In this document: positions 9,638-18,307 of the stretch, in pieces
How positions within the stretch are numbered: the stretch's first letter is position 1
How the letters are laid out: the number at the start of each line of letters is the position of its first letter
Source of the DNA: Cohnella baijiui
GTDB taxonomy: Bacteria > Bacillota > Bacilli > Paenibacillales > Paenibacillaceae
Direction of reading: 5' to 3'
Length of the DNA: 64,000 nucleotides
Assembly (NCBI RefSeq): GCF_020731285.1
Contig: NZ_JAJFOW010000001.1
Span: forward strand, 248,001-312,000
The notes under the pieces: generated by a model
What the model was told of the DNA's origin: nothing
What the model saw: the letters and a program-made list of their open reading frames with translations, nothing else
Databases searched by the model: none
Translations under genes and position numbers: made by a program

Positions 9638-9781
9638 ATGGTCAAAAAGCTCGAGCTGACCGATATTTTCCGCTCCAACGGAATTGCAATGATAGAACTT
9701 TGGGACGAGAGCGAGAAGATAGAAACAATCAAACTGCAGAGGGAGCTCTGCTCATTGATATTATTAAATATCTTCCATTGA
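9638..9781 (+). pseudogene. Possible 47-aa remnant ORF
   Basis: An ATG at 9638 opens a 47-aa frame with protein-like composition (MVKKLELTDIFRSNGIAMIE, then alternating acidic and hydrophobic residues). It has no ribosome binding site and resembles no family I recognise. It may be a fragment of a decayed gene that continues in the next small ORF in a different frame. Confidence 0.25.
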
Positions 9782-9794
9782 CTGCGAGGAGTAT

Positions 9795-10079
9795 TTGCTG
9801 AAGGAACATGTGGAGAACGTCATCACAGAATTGCTAGATTCCATGATGACCGTATGTCAGCGTGAACAAGCCATCTTTCCAGAACGACGGATGTATTTAT
9901 CGAGTTGGGGGACCGGACAGTGGTTCCGGCGGCTTCGGGTATTGAATTTAAGAGTTTCGCATACTCAGGTTTGGGCTGTCGCGGATGCGCTTGGAGCTTC
10001 GATAGAAATGGAATTAAGGGCAAAAGTCGGTCGATATTTCGATGAAATAATTCGGGGAATTGGTATGAAACTCAAGTAA
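9795..10079 (+). CDS. Hypothetical small protein, 94 aa
   Basis: The frame starts with TTG at 9795 (or CTG at 9798) just after GAGGAG, and ends at TAA 10077-10079. The first 30 residues (KEHVENVITELLDSMMTVCQ) and the last 35 (WAVADALGASIEMELRAKVG) look helical and protein-like; the middle is basic and less convincing. No domain recognised. It may be a real small gene or a piece of a degenerate one. Confidence 0.3.
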   Translation: MLKEHVENVITELLDSMMTVCQREQAIFPERRMYLSSWGTGQWFRRLRVLNLRVSHTQVWAVADALGASIEMELRAKVGRYFDEIIRGIGMKLK

Positions 10080-10217
10080 GCCAGACCATAATGGATTCCA
10101 ACGTCAAAAGAGCCTTGAATGTACGCACTAATTTATTATAGCGAGTCGCAAGACGACGGTAATTTTTCACCTTGTAAAAAAATTTTTTTCGGAATGCCCC
10201 TCCCCGCGCACACGGCC

Positions 10218-10247
10218 AAAAAGGCCGTCCGGCTTTCGCCGTCGGCC
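10218..10247 (-). terminator. Terminator of the ddl-murF-alr operon
   Basis: On the minus strand GGCCG-A-CGGC, a GAAA tetraloop, then GCCG-GA-CGGCC is followed by TTTTT. It lies 24 bases past the alr stop codon. Confidence 0.85.
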
Positions 10248-10270
10248 CTCGCGCAATATGCATCTACCGA

Positions 10271-11404
10271 TTATTTGTACATCCGTTCCACGCGAGTCGC
10301 GAGCGCGGTCGAGATTTCTTGCGGCACGCTCCCGATCCGATCCGCCAGCTCGGCGCACGTAATGCAGTCGCCGGCCTCCTCGCCGATCAAAGTCACGGTC
10401 GTCCCGGCCGGACAGTCGCGCGGCAGCCGGACCATCAGCTGGTCCATGCCGATGCGGCCGACGATCGGGCACCGGTTGCCTTCGATCAGCACGTCCGCGC
10501 CTTGCAGCCCCTGGCCCCAGCCGTCCGCATATCCGATCGGCACCGTGCCGATCCATCCCGATTCGTCCATCGCGTAGCCGTTGTCGTAGCCGATGCGCTC
10601 GCCTTTCGCTACGTACTTCGCCTGTACGAGCCGGCTCGTCAGTCGGAGCGCCGGCCGCAGCCCCCCGGGCGGCATCCAGCGCGGGTCGCAAAAGCCGTAC
10701 ATCGCCGCGCCGAAGCGGACCATATCCATCGCCAGCTCCGGAAACCGCAGCGCCGCTGCGCTGCCGGCGCAGTGGTAGCGGCGCGGCCGGATGCCCGACG
10801 CTTCGATCCAGCCCGTCATCTCGCGGAACCGGCGGATTTGCGTTTCCACATACGCCGTATCCTTGCCGCCCGCCGTCGCCAGATGCGTGTACGCCCCCTC
10901 TACCGAGACGTCCCGCGCCGCGAGCAAGGGAACGAGCGCCTCCCACTCGCCGCGCTCGCGAAGGCCGAGCCGTCCGAGGCCGGTGTCCAGTTTTACGTGC
11001 ACCTTGATCTTCGCGGGAGAGTAGGGATTTTTGAACGACCGCGCTTCCGCCATCCATGCAGCCGAAGCGACGGTCAACATCACATCCCATTCCGCCGCGA
11101 TCGGCGCTTCCCCCGGGGGGATCGGCGTCAGGACGAGGATCGGCGCGCGGATGCCGCCGCGTCTCAGCTGCAGCGCCTCGCTCAGGAAGGCGACCGCCAG
11201 ACTGTCCGCGCCGCCGGCCAGCCCCGCTTCGGCTGCGGCGATCGCGCCGTGCCCATAGCCGTCCGCCTTGACGACGGCCATGAACGCGGCGGAAGCCGGG
11301 ATCGCGGCGCGGATCGTCCGCACGTTGCTTCGGATCGCCTCCCGATCGACCTCCGCCCGCGTATCGCGGCGAGGTTCCGCCCGCTGCAGCGCCGGCGTCC
11401 TCAT
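10271..11404 (-). CDS. alr: Alanine racemase
   Basis: This is a PLP-dependent fold-type III enzyme of 377 aa that interconverts L- and D-alanine in the cytoplasm. The N-terminal TIM barrel carries the PLP-lysine motif AVVKADGYGHG (Lys46), then HVKLDTGLGRLGLR and THLATA. The C-terminal beta domain has the catalytic-Tyr region (ERIGYDNGYAMDES) and VPIGYADG. Length and motif order are normal. The start overlaps the murF stop by 4 bases (ATGA), so translation is coupled. With ddl and murF it makes a complete D-Ala supply-and-use module. Confidence 0.95.
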   Translation of the reverse strand: MRTPALQRAEPRRDTRAEVDREAIRSNVRTIRAAIPASAAFMAVVKADGYGHGAIAAAEAGLAGGADSLAVAFLSEALQLRRGGIRAPILVLTPIPPGEAPIAAEWDVMLTVASAAWMAEARSFKNPYSPAKIKVHVKLDTGLGRLGLRERGEWEALVPLLAARDVSVEGAYTHLATAGGKDTAYVETQIRRFREMTGWIEASGIRPRRYHCAGSAAALRFPELAMDMVRFGAAMYGFCDPRWMPPGGLRPALRLTSRLVQAKYVAKGERIGYDNGYAMDESGWIGTVPIGYADGWGQGLQGADVLIEGNRCPIVGRIGMDQLMVRLPRDCPAGTTVTLIGEEAGDCITCAELADRIGSVPQEISTALATRVERMYK

Positions 11405-12801
11405 GGCTGCGGCCGCCCTTCCGCCAGCGCGTCCACGACTTCCTCGAGCTTCATCTCGCGCGAAGCTTTCACGAGGACGACCGCGTCCGGCCGCAGGATG
11501 GGGACGAGACGGTCGATCAGCCGCGTCTTGTCCGTTTCGTGCAGCACATGTTCGGCGGGCATCGACACCCCCGCGGCCTCGGCCATATGCGCGGAGAGCG
11601 GTCCGTAGGCGAGAAGATAATCCGCCCGCTCCGCCGCGTACGCCCCGATCTCCCGGTGGAGGGCGGCCGCTTCCTCCCCCAAATCCTGCATGTCGCCGAG
11701 AACGGCGATTTTCGGCCGGTCGCCGGCGATCGCCGCGAGGGTGTCGAGGGATGCCTTGGCGCTCGAGGGATTGGACTTGTACGTGTCGTTCAGGACGAGC
11801 ATCGAGCCGATTCGCGTCAATTCGTTGCGCATGCCCGTCAAGGTCACGCGTTCGAATCCGGCTTTGATGCGGCCGAGGTCCATCGTCCCGACGCGCACGG
11901 CCGCCGCCACCGCCGCCATCGCGTTTTCGAGCTGATGGCGGCCGACAGCCGGAATCGAGAGCGTCGTCAGATCGTCGCCGTCGTCCAGCGCGAACGTCGT
12001 GCCGCTCGCGTAGAGGGCGTAGGACAGCGGATAGTAGTCGTTGCGCCGCGTCAGCCCGAACGTGACTTTTTCGAACGGCCCTTCGCGGCGGTCCAGCGCG
12101 GCGGACAGCAGCGGGTCGTCACCGTTGTAGAGGAGCAAGCCTCCTTCCCGCAGCCCCTGCACGATTTCCAGCTTGGCTTGCAATATCCGCTCTTTGCTGC
12201 CCAGATCGCCGAGATGCGCGTCGCCGATGTTCGTGACGATCGCCGCGTCCGGCATGGCGATCGCGGACAAGAGACCGATCTCGCCGAGTCCGGACATGCC
12301 CATCTCCACGACCGCCATTTCCGTCTCTTCCGCGAGTGACAGCAGCGTCAGCGGTACGCCCAGGTGGTTGTTCAGATTGCCGATCGTCTTCTGCGTCGCG
12401 TAGCGCTCGCCGAGCACCCCCGCCAGCATGTCCTTGGTCGACGTCTTGCCGTTGCTGCCCGTGACGGCGATCACCTTTGCGCGCAGCTCCGCCCGATAGG
12501 ACATCGCCAGCAGTTGAATGGCGGAGAGCGTGTCGTCGACCTGCAGCACCGGTATCCGGTCGGTCGGCGGGTTCGGCGTCTCCCGATTCCATAGGACAGC
12601 CGCGGCTCCGCGAGCGATCGCGTCATCCGCGAACGCGTGGCCGTCGAACCGATCGCCTACGATCGGGATGTAGAGCTGTCCCGGCTGGAGCGTGCGGGTA
12701 TCGATGGATACCCCTTGAATCCCGCACTCCATCGCTTCCCCATTGAGCGGCTCCTGCAGCTTCAGCATGGCAGCGATTTGGCTTAAGGTGCGTCGGATCA
12801 T
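11401..12801 (-). CDS. murF: UDP-N-acetylmuramoyl-tripeptide--D-alanyl-D-alanine ligase
   Basis: The protein of 466 aa adds the D-Ala-D-Ala dipeptide to the UDP-MurNAc tripeptide, the last cytoplasmic ligation of peptidoglycan precursor synthesis. Seen: N-terminal Mur ligase catalytic domain (VSIDTRTLQPGQLYIPIVGD), ATP-binding loop VTGSNGKTSTKD at about 112-123, NLNNHLGVPLTLL, EMGMSGLGEIG, and the C-terminal segment LNDTYKSNPSS with LGDMQDLG. The start overlaps the ddl stop by 4 bases and the stop overlaps the alr start by 4 bases. Confidence 0.95.
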   Translation of the reverse strand: MIRRTLSQIAAMLKLQEPLNGEAMECGIQGVSIDTRTLQPGQLYIPIVGDRFDGHAFADDAIARGAAAVLWNRETPNPPTDRIPVLQVDDTLSAIQLLAMSYRAELRAKVIAVTGSNGKTSTKDMLAGVLGERYATQKTIGNLNNHLGVPLTLLSLAEETEMAVVEMGMSGLGEIGLLSAIAMPDAAIVTNIGDAHLGDLGSKERILQAKLEIVQGLREGGLLLYNGDDPLLSAALDRREGPFEKVTFGLTRRNDYYPLSYALYASGTTFALDDGDDLTTLSIPAVGRHQLENAMAAVAAAVRVGTMDLGRIKAGFERVTLTGMRNELTRIGSMLVLNDTYKSNPSSAKASLDTLAAIAGDRPKIAVLGDMQDLGEEAAALHREIGAYAAERADYLLAYGPLSAHMAEAAGVSMPAEHVLHETDKTRLIDRLVPILRPDAVVLVKASREMKLEEVVDALAEGRPQP

Positions 12802-13898
12802 CGGACGGCCTCCTTGTCATAGTGAATAGACTGCTTGTCCGCATGACGGGTAAAGGCGTAATCGATCAGCAGCTCGATGAGCGCAGCGTATCGGGTGCCG
12901 TCCGTGCGCTCCCACATGATCGGATACATGCTGAAAGCCGTGAAACCGGGAAGCGTATTGATTTCGTTCAAGTAGAGGCGGCCCGTCTGGTCTAGGAAGA
13001 AGTCGACGCGGGCGAGGCCTGCGCAGCCAAGCGCCTCGTACGCCCGGATCGCCTGCTCCCGGACGGCTGCGGCCGTCTCCTCAGGCAGCTCTGCCGGGAT
13101 GGACATGACCAGGCGCCCGGCCTCGTACTTCTCGTGATAATCGAAAAACGCCTGCTCGTGGATAAACTCGCCGGGAACGGACGCCTGCGCCCGCTCGTTG
13201 CCCCGGACGGCGACTTGGATCTCCCGTCCCGCGATCTCGCGCTCCACGACGATTTTGCGGTCGTACCGGTACGCCTCCGAGATGGCCGCTTTGAGCCGGG
13301 CCCGATCTTCGCAGCGGCTGATCCCGATGCTCGAGCCCAGCGAGGCGGGCTTGACGTAGCACGGATAGCCCAGCGTCTCCTCGATGCGGCGGATCGCTTC
13401 CTCGCCCGCCTCCAGCCAATCCGTTTGCCGTAGCGCCAGGTACTCCGCCTGGGGAATGCCGGCATGGGCGATCACCGCTTTGGCCGCGGCCTTGTCCAAC
13501 GCCAGGGCGGAGGACAGTACACCGTTGCCGACGTAAGGGACGTCGAGCAGCTCCAATAGCCCCTGCACCGTGCCGTCCTCTCCGTTCGAGCCGTGCAGCA
13601 GCGGCAGCGCCACCTGCTTGCCCCCGGCGCCGAACAGCTTGGCCGAGAGCGTTCCGAGCGAGCGCGCCGGGTTGGCCAGATCGGGATCGACCGGGAGGAT
13701 CAAGTCGGGGATGCCGCGAACATGCTCGACGAGCCTGCCGCGATGGCACCAGATTCCTTCCCTCGTGATGTAAATCGGATAAACGTCGAATCGGTCGCGA
13801 TCGATCGACTGGAGAACGGTCAGCGCCGTCTTGAGCGAAATGTCGTGTTCGACGGACTTGCCGCCGTAGAGGACGAACAGCTTTGTTTTCATCGGCAT
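12798..13898 (-). CDS. ddl: D-alanine--D-alanine ligase
   Basis: This ATP-grasp ligase of 366 aa joins two D-alanines. The ATG is placed by AAGGAGG 8 bases upstream. Motifs in order: LYGGKSVEHDISL at the N terminus, PLLHGSNGEDGTVQGLLELL, CYVKPASLGSSIGISR, the omega-loop DYHEKYEAG and LARVDFFLDQTGRLYLNEIN. The Tyr of EKYE in the omega loop is the residue found in D-Ala-D-Ala rather than VanA-type D-lactate ligases, so normal vancomycin-sensitive precursors are expected. First gene of ddl-murF-alr. Confidence 0.95.
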   Translation of the reverse strand: MPMKTKLFVLYGGKSVEHDISLKTALTVLQSIDRDRFDVYPIYITREGIWCHRGRLVEHVRGIPDLILPVDPDLANPARSLGTLSAKLFGAGGKQVALPLLHGSNGEDGTVQGLLELLDVPYVGNGVLSSALALDKAAAKAVIAHAGIPQAEYLALRQTDWLEAGEEAIRRIEETLGYPCYVKPASLGSSIGISRCEDRARLKAAISEAYRYDRKIVVEREIAGREIQVAVRGNERAQASVPGEFIHEQAFFDYHEKYEAGRLVMSIPAELPEETAAAVREQAIRAYEALGCAGLARVDFFLDQTGRLYLNEINTLPGFTAFSMYPIMWERTDGTRYAALIELLIDYAFTRHADKQSIHYDKEAVR

Positions 13899-14054
13899 CG
13901 AAAAGGCCTCCTTGTACGTTCGGCTATCTGTTCCCAGATTAACCTTGAGTACTAAAGAGGCCTGTAAGAATTGTTTAATTAAAGCTTAAGAAAAGATGAC
14001 CTTTCCATAAAACGGGAACTCCCCACCGCGGAAAAACTGCCGCGACGCCCCCCG

Positions 14055-15821
14055 CTACGTCTGATGCGCCGGAGCGCCGCCCAGGTGCTGGACGTTGAAC
14101 AGCCGTGCGTAAGCGCCGTCCCGGCGCATGAGCGCCTCGTGGGTGCCCTGCTCGACGATCCGCCCGTCTTCGATCATGACGATCTGATCCGCATGCGTGA
14201 TCGTGGAGAGCCGGTGGGCGACGATGAGCGTCGTCCGGTCTTTGGCCAGCTGCTCCAGCGATTCCTGGATCAGGTGCTCGGACTCCAGATCCAGCGCCGA
14301 GGTTGCTTCGTCCAGGATCAGAATGCGGGGATTTTTGAGAAATACCCGCGCGATCGCGATCCGCTGCTTTTGCCCGCCGGACAGCTTGACGCCGCGCTCC
14401 CCGATTTCCGTCGCATACCCGCCGGGCAAACGTTCGATGAAGTCGTGAGCGTTCGCCGCCTTAGCCGCGCGCTCGATCTCCTCGTCCGATGCGGAAGGAT
14501 TGCCGAACAGGATATTGTCCCTGACGCTGCCGCTGAACAAGATGTTGTCCTGCAGTACCATGCCGATCTGACTGCGCAGACTGTGCAGCGTGAGCGAACG
14601 GATGTCGCGGCCGTCGAGCCGGATAGCGCCTTCCTGCACGTCGTAAAAGCGCGGGATCAGGCTGATGAGGGACGACTTGCCTCCCCCGCTCATGCCGACC
14701 AGGGCGATCGTCTGCCCCGGCCGGATGGTCAGGCTCAAATCGTTCAGCACCCAGCGGTCGGACGTATCGTAGCGGAAGTGGACCCGATCGAACTCGATCC
14801 CGCCGAGCACGTCGCCCCGGACCGGCATGGCGCCCGGCGCGTCCTGGATGTCGTACGGCTCCCGCATCAGCTCGACGACGCGTTCGAGCGAAGCGCTCGC
14901 CTGCGTCAGCTCCGTCGAAGAATTGACGATGCGCCGCAGCGGGGTGAACAGCCGGTCCAGATAGGCGAAGAACGCCATGAACGCGCCCATCGTCAGTCGG
15001 CCGTGAATGACCTGATAGCCGCCGTACAGAAGAACGAGGAGCGGCGACAGGTCCGTCAGCGTGTTGATGATCGCGTTCGTGAGCGCGTTCCATCGCGTCA
15101 GCGACAGCGCGCGCTGGAGGAAGTTCCGGTTGCGGCGGTCGAAGTTGTCCATCTCCGTCCGCTCGAGCGTGAAGCTTTTGATGACCGGCATGCCGTTCAC
15201 CCGCTCGAACACGAAGCCCTGCATCTCCGCCAGCGCCTGGGACCGCGACTTGGCGAACGCTTTGAGCTTCCGGTACATCCGCTTCACCGACAGCGCGTAG
15301 AACGGCAGCACGGCGATGGCGACCAGCGTCAGTTCCACGTCCATATAGAACATGAACCCCATCGCGATCGTCAGCGTGAACAAGTCGAGCCAGACGTTCA
15401 TCATTCCCGTCTCCACGATGCTCTTGGTCGCTTCGGCGTCGTTGATCATCCGGGAGATGACTTCGCCCGTTTTATGATTATGATAGTATCGCAGGCTGAG
15501 TTTCTGAATATGTGCGTACAGCTTGTTGCGCATGTCATACAGAATGCGGCTGGTCGTCAGCTGCGCGAAATATTGGCGGTAATACTCGACCGGCGCCCGC
15601 ACGACGGTGAACAGCGCGAACGCGGCAAGCATTGCGTAGACGAGCCGTTCCGTCTTGACCGCCGCCGGCAGCGGGGCGAGCAGCAGATCGTCGACCACGT
15701 ACTTCATCAGCACCGGCATCGTCAGGGGGATGCCGAACTTGATCATTCCGATGACGACGGTGACGAGCACAAGCTTCCAGTACGGCCTGACGAAGGTAAG
15801 AAAGACGCGAAAGCTGGACAT
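14055..15821 (-). CDS. ABC exporter, fused membrane and ATPase domains (588 aa)
   Basis: The start is the ATG with AAGGAGG 5 bases upstream; the open frame extends further upstream but only as low-complexity Arg/Pro-rich translation. Residues 1-310 are a six-helix type IV exporter membrane domain with the coupling-helix sequence RYYHNHKTGEVISRMINDAE. The ATPase domain has Walker A GMSGGGKSS, Q-loop LQDNILFSGS, signature LSGGQKQR, Walker B ILILDEATSALD and switch His in VAHRLST. All catalytic residues are present, so a homodimer is expected, as for BmrA-type multidrug or lipid exporters. Substrate unknown. Confidence 0.9.
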   Translation of the reverse strand: MSSFRVFLTFVRPYWKLVLVTVVIGMIKFGIPLTMPVLMKYVVDDLLLAPLPAAVKTERLVYAMLAAFALFTVVRAPVEYYRQYFAQLTTSRILYDMRNKLYAHIQKLSLRYYHNHKTGEVISRMINDAEATKSIVETGMMNVWLDLFTLTIAMGFMFYMDVELTLVAIAVLPFYALSVKRMYRKLKAFAKSRSQALAEMQGFVFERVNGMPVIKSFTLERTEMDNFDRRNRNFLQRALSLTRWNALTNAIINTLTDLSPLLVLLYGGYQVIHGRLTMGAFMAFFAYLDRLFTPLRRIVNSSTELTQASASLERVVELMREPYDIQDAPGAMPVRGDVLGGIEFDRVHFRYDTSDRWVLNDLSLTIRPGQTIALVGMSGGGKSSLISLIPRFYDVQEGAIRLDGRDIRSLTLHSLRSQIGMVLQDNILFSGSVRDNILFGNPSASDEEIERAAKAANAHDFIERLPGGYATEIGERGVKLSGGQKQRIAIARVFLKNPRILILDEATSALDLESEHLIQESLEQLAKDRTTLIVAHRLSTITHADQIVMIEDGRIVEQGTHEALMRRDGAYARLFNVQHLGGAPAHQT

Positions 15822-15907
15822 CACAAGCCTCCTTCGGAAATCAAAGGCGACCGAACCGGATCCGGGACGGCCGCCGACATCGTTTCGCTTACGGCCCAGG
15901 CCAGCGC

Positions 15908-16369
15908 CTACTCGAGCGCGAGACGCAGGCGCACCATATCCCGCAGCCGCATGCCGTTTTCGTAAATCGGTTCTTCGTAATGGCGAACGAAAAAGTCCGG
16001 ATCGACGCCAACGACCCGGAAGCCGCATTTCTGATACAACATCAGCTGCAGCCACCCGGTGCTCCCCGTCCCGATCTCCACGGCGGCCGCCTTGCGCCTT
16101 CCCGCCTCCGCGATCGCGGCGAGGACAAGCGCCTTGCCGATGCCCCGGCCCTGGTGCGCTTCGGCGACCGCGAGGCTCACGATCTCGAGCGTGCGGGGGT
16201 GCGTGGGGATCAGGACGAATTGACCTACAATCTCGTCTCCGAGCCGGGCGACGTGGCACCAGCCTCTAGGCAGGTAGTCGTCGATCATCGGCCGCGAAGG
16301 ATCCGCCAGGAGCAGCAGCTCGTACGGATAGGATTCCTCCGGGGACAATGGCGTAATGCGAAGTTCCAA
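15908..16369 (-). CDS. GNAT family N-acetyltransferase (YvbK-like)
   Basis: A 153-aa single-domain acetyltransferase. The TTG start is supported by AAGGAG 8 bases upstream. The acetyl-CoA loop HQGRGIGKAL (motif A) lies mid-protein, preceded by the strand EIVSLAVAEA and followed by LMLYQKCGFRVVGVDPDFF. Closest in pattern to B. subtilis YvbK. Substrate unknown. It is the last of three GNAT genes in a row on this strand. Confidence 0.85.
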   Translation of the reverse strand: MELRITPLSPEESYPYELLLLADPSRPMIDDYLPRGWCHVARLGDEIVGQFVLIPTHPRTLEIVSLAVAEAHQGRGIGKALVLAAIAEAGRRKAAAVEIGTGSTGWLQLMLYQKCGFRVVGVDPDFFVRHYEEPIYENGMRLRDMVRLRLALE

Positions 16370-16395
16370 TGCTTTCTCTCCTTCCCTTGGCGGGA

Positions 16396-16989
16396 TTAGT
16401 CCGAACCGGGCGGTTCGTCCGTGCCCGTCGGGCCGAGCCCGCTCGGCTCGAGGTGCAGCCGGAAGATCAGCGCCGCTTCATCGAGACCGTCGTACAACGA
16501 CAAATCGAACCCGTCCAGCGCGAAGCCGCGGGACATATAGAAGTTGACGGCGGGACCGTTCGTATGCTGGGTCTCCGCTCCGATCGCCCGGAAGCCGCCT
16601 GCCCGGGCAAGCCGGACGGCTTCGGCGAGCAAACCTCCGCCGATGCCCCGCTGCCGGTACGAGTCGGCCACTTGGAAATCCATGATCTGCAGCGTCCGGT
16701 TCCACGCCTGCGGCTCCGCGACGAGCATGCCCACGAGACGATCGGCGTCGTAAGCCCCAACGCTGTAGCCCAGCGCAAGCCGCCGGTTCATTTCTTCCGC
16801 TTCTTCGTCTTCATACGTTTTTTGGAAAGGCGTTTCGAGCCGCTCCCGGTCCAGTCGGAACCGGATCGCGCCGTCGCTCGCCTCACGCCGTATCCGCCAT
16901 GCTTCGTGCGAAATATAGCCGTAGCATCCGAGCGAACGCCTTTCCTCCGCGGTCAGCGACCTAAGCCGGTCGTAATGCAGGCTCGTCAT
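16396..16989 (-). CDS. GNAT family N-acetyltransferase
   Basis: The 197-aa protein starts at an ATG overlapping the stop codon of the upstream truncated GNAT by 4 bases (ATGA); a longer in-frame start inside that gene is less likely. The C-terminal half is a typical GNAT fold: IMDFQVADSYRQRGIGGGLL (acetyl-CoA loop RQRGIG), then AIGAETQHTNGPAVNFYMSRGFALDGFDLSLYD, a pattern common in streptothricin-type and related acetyltransferases. Substrate unknown. Confidence 0.85.
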   Translation of the reverse strand: MTSLHYDRLRSLTAEERRSLGCYGYISHEAWRIRREASDGAIRFRLDRERLETPFQKTYEDEEAEEMNRRLALGYSVGAYDADRLVGMLVAEPQAWNRTLQIMDFQVADSYRQRGIGGGLLAEAVRLARAGGFRAIGAETQHTNGPAVNFYMSRGFALDGFDLSLYDGLDEAALIFRLHLEPSGLGPTGTDEPPGSD

Positions 16990-17225
16990 CCCGGCGGGTT
17001 CGCCTCCTTCTCGTACAAGCTGGCGCCCCAGTCGTCCCACCGCTTGACGCGGACGTACCGGTAGGCCTGATCTTCGTAGTATCGATTGAGCCTCGGGTTA
17101 TCCGCCATGCAGTCCAGCCGGACCAGTCGTTTGCCCTCCGCGGCGATCCGCTCCTCGGCCCATCGAAACAAACGCGCGCCGATGCCATGGCCGGCCAGCG
17201 TGCGATTCACGGCCAAAGCTTCCAT
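16986..17225 (-). CDS. Truncated GNAT acetyltransferase, C-terminal half only (79 aa)
   Basis: The protein begins abruptly at the strand before motif A (LAVNRTLAGHGIGARLFRWA) and continues through RLDCMADNPRLNRYYEDQAYRYV to a normal C terminus, so the N-terminal half of the GNAT fold is missing. Only 39 bases separate it from the upstream methyltransferase stop, so the lost half is not nearby. It nevertheless has GGGGAGG 10 bases before its ATG, and a TAG stop directly before that ATG. It could be a decayed gene, or a surviving short ORF that couples translation into the next GNAT. Confidence 0.65.
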   Translation of the reverse strand: MEALAVNRTLAGHGIGARLFRWAEERIAAEGKRLVRLDCMADNPRLNRYYEDQAYRYVRVKRWDDWGASLYEKEANPPG

Positions 17226-17264
17226 CTAGATGTATCCTCCCCTTGGAACCGGCTTCTCCCCCGT

Positions 17265-18140
17265 TTACGGTACCGTTCCGTATGTAATCTTCATCGTCGG
17301 CGCATAGACGAAGCTTCGGCCGTTAGCGAACCCGTCGAACGACGAGGCGTAAGCCGCCTCCGCCTCGTATTGCGCCTCCGCTTCCTCCGTCGTCAGCCCC
17401 CGCGCCGTCAACCCCGCGATCAGCTCGCTGCGATCCCCGGGGGCTCCGCCGATCCCTTCTTCGCGAAGCGCGTCCGTTAGCGCCTCGTCTGGGGACTGGG
17501 GCAGGACGAAATTGACTTTGTCGCTCACCCGGCAATCTACGCCGACCAGCCCCAGCTCGGCCAAATAAGCGGGCGCCTTCAACCCGACATTGCCGTCCCG
17601 GCCCGTCCGTTCCGCGTCGCGTTCGAACAGCTTCTGAAGTATGCCGAGCGGGACGACATCCGGCATCGAGGTCCCCTCCAGCCACTGGTTTGCCATGCTC
17701 GAAATCCAGTGCGGTTCGAAGACGAGGACTTTGCCCCCCGGCTTCACGCGCTCGATCATGGACCGCAAGGTCGCCTTCGGATCTTCCAGGTGCAGCAGCA
17801 CCGCATGGCAGAGCGCCACGTCGTAAACGGACTCCGCCTTCCAAGTCCGGATATCCGCGCAAACGAACCGTGTCTCGTAAGGCAGCTCGGCGTAGATCCG
17901 CTTCGCCTCCTCGATCAGCCGCTCGCCTCTGTCGACGCCCGTATAGGTGGACCCGGTCGGAAGAAGCTCGAGCAGCTTCAGTCCCATGTAGCCGTATCCG
18001 CAGCCGTAATCGATCAGGTTTACGGGCCGATCCAGCAGCCATACACGCTCGACCAGAAATTGCAAATAGTCGTCATTGTAGTAGAGCCCTCGCGTCCGCC
18101 GCAGATAGTCGATCCGCTCGTCCCACGCCCATGTCGTCAT
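17265..18140 (-). CDS. SAM-dependent methyltransferase, 291 aa
   Basis: A Rossmann-fold class I methyltransferase: motif I NLIDYGCGYGYMGLKLLELL at about 43-62, acidic loop YTGVDRGERLIEEAK, motif II/III FVCADIRTWK, and LCHAVLLHLEDPKATLRSMI, followed by VKPGGKVLVFEPHWIS. The start ATG has GGAGGAAC about 9 bases upstream. The C-terminal 90 residues are variable and may recognise the substrate. Nothing in the context identifies the substrate. Confidence 0.85.
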   Translation of the reverse strand: MTTWAWDERIDYLRRTRGLYYNDDYLQFLVERVWLLDRPVNLIDYGCGYGYMGLKLLELLPTGSTYTGVDRGERLIEEAKRIYAELPYETRFVCADIRTWKAESVYDVALCHAVLLHLEDPKATLRSMIERVKPGGKVLVFEPHWISSMANQWLEGTSMPDVVPLGILQKLFERDAERTGRDGNVGLKAPAYLAELGLVGVDCRVSDKVNFVLPQSPDEALTDALREEGIGGAPGDRSELIAGLTARGLTTEEAEAQYEAEAAYASSFDGFANGRSFVYAPTMKITYGTVP

Positions 18141-18235
18141 CTGCGCGTTCCTCCTCCCGTATTCTTCCTGACTTTCCCAGCGTAACCGTTATCACGGCAG
18201 GGCGCAATGCTTTCACACGCTTTGCGCGCCGCAAA

Positions 18236-18278
18236 CAAGACCGCCCCGTCCGCCTGACCGGCGAATAGAGCGGTCTTG
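18236..18278 (-). terminator. Terminator after the MBL-fold gene
   Basis: CAAGACCGC (18236-18244) pairs with GCGGTCTTG (18270-18278); on the minus strand the stem is followed by TTTG. The loop is long (25 bases), so strength is uncertain. Confidence 0.5.
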
Positions 18279-18307
18279 TCCGCGTGCTGCTGGGAATCTT
18301 CGACGCG

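Noticed and set aside
15822..16259. Long N-terminal extension of the ABC exporter at 14-15.8 kb
   Set aside because: Arg/Pro-rich shadow of the neighbouring GNAT gene; the ATG at 15821 has AAGGAGG.
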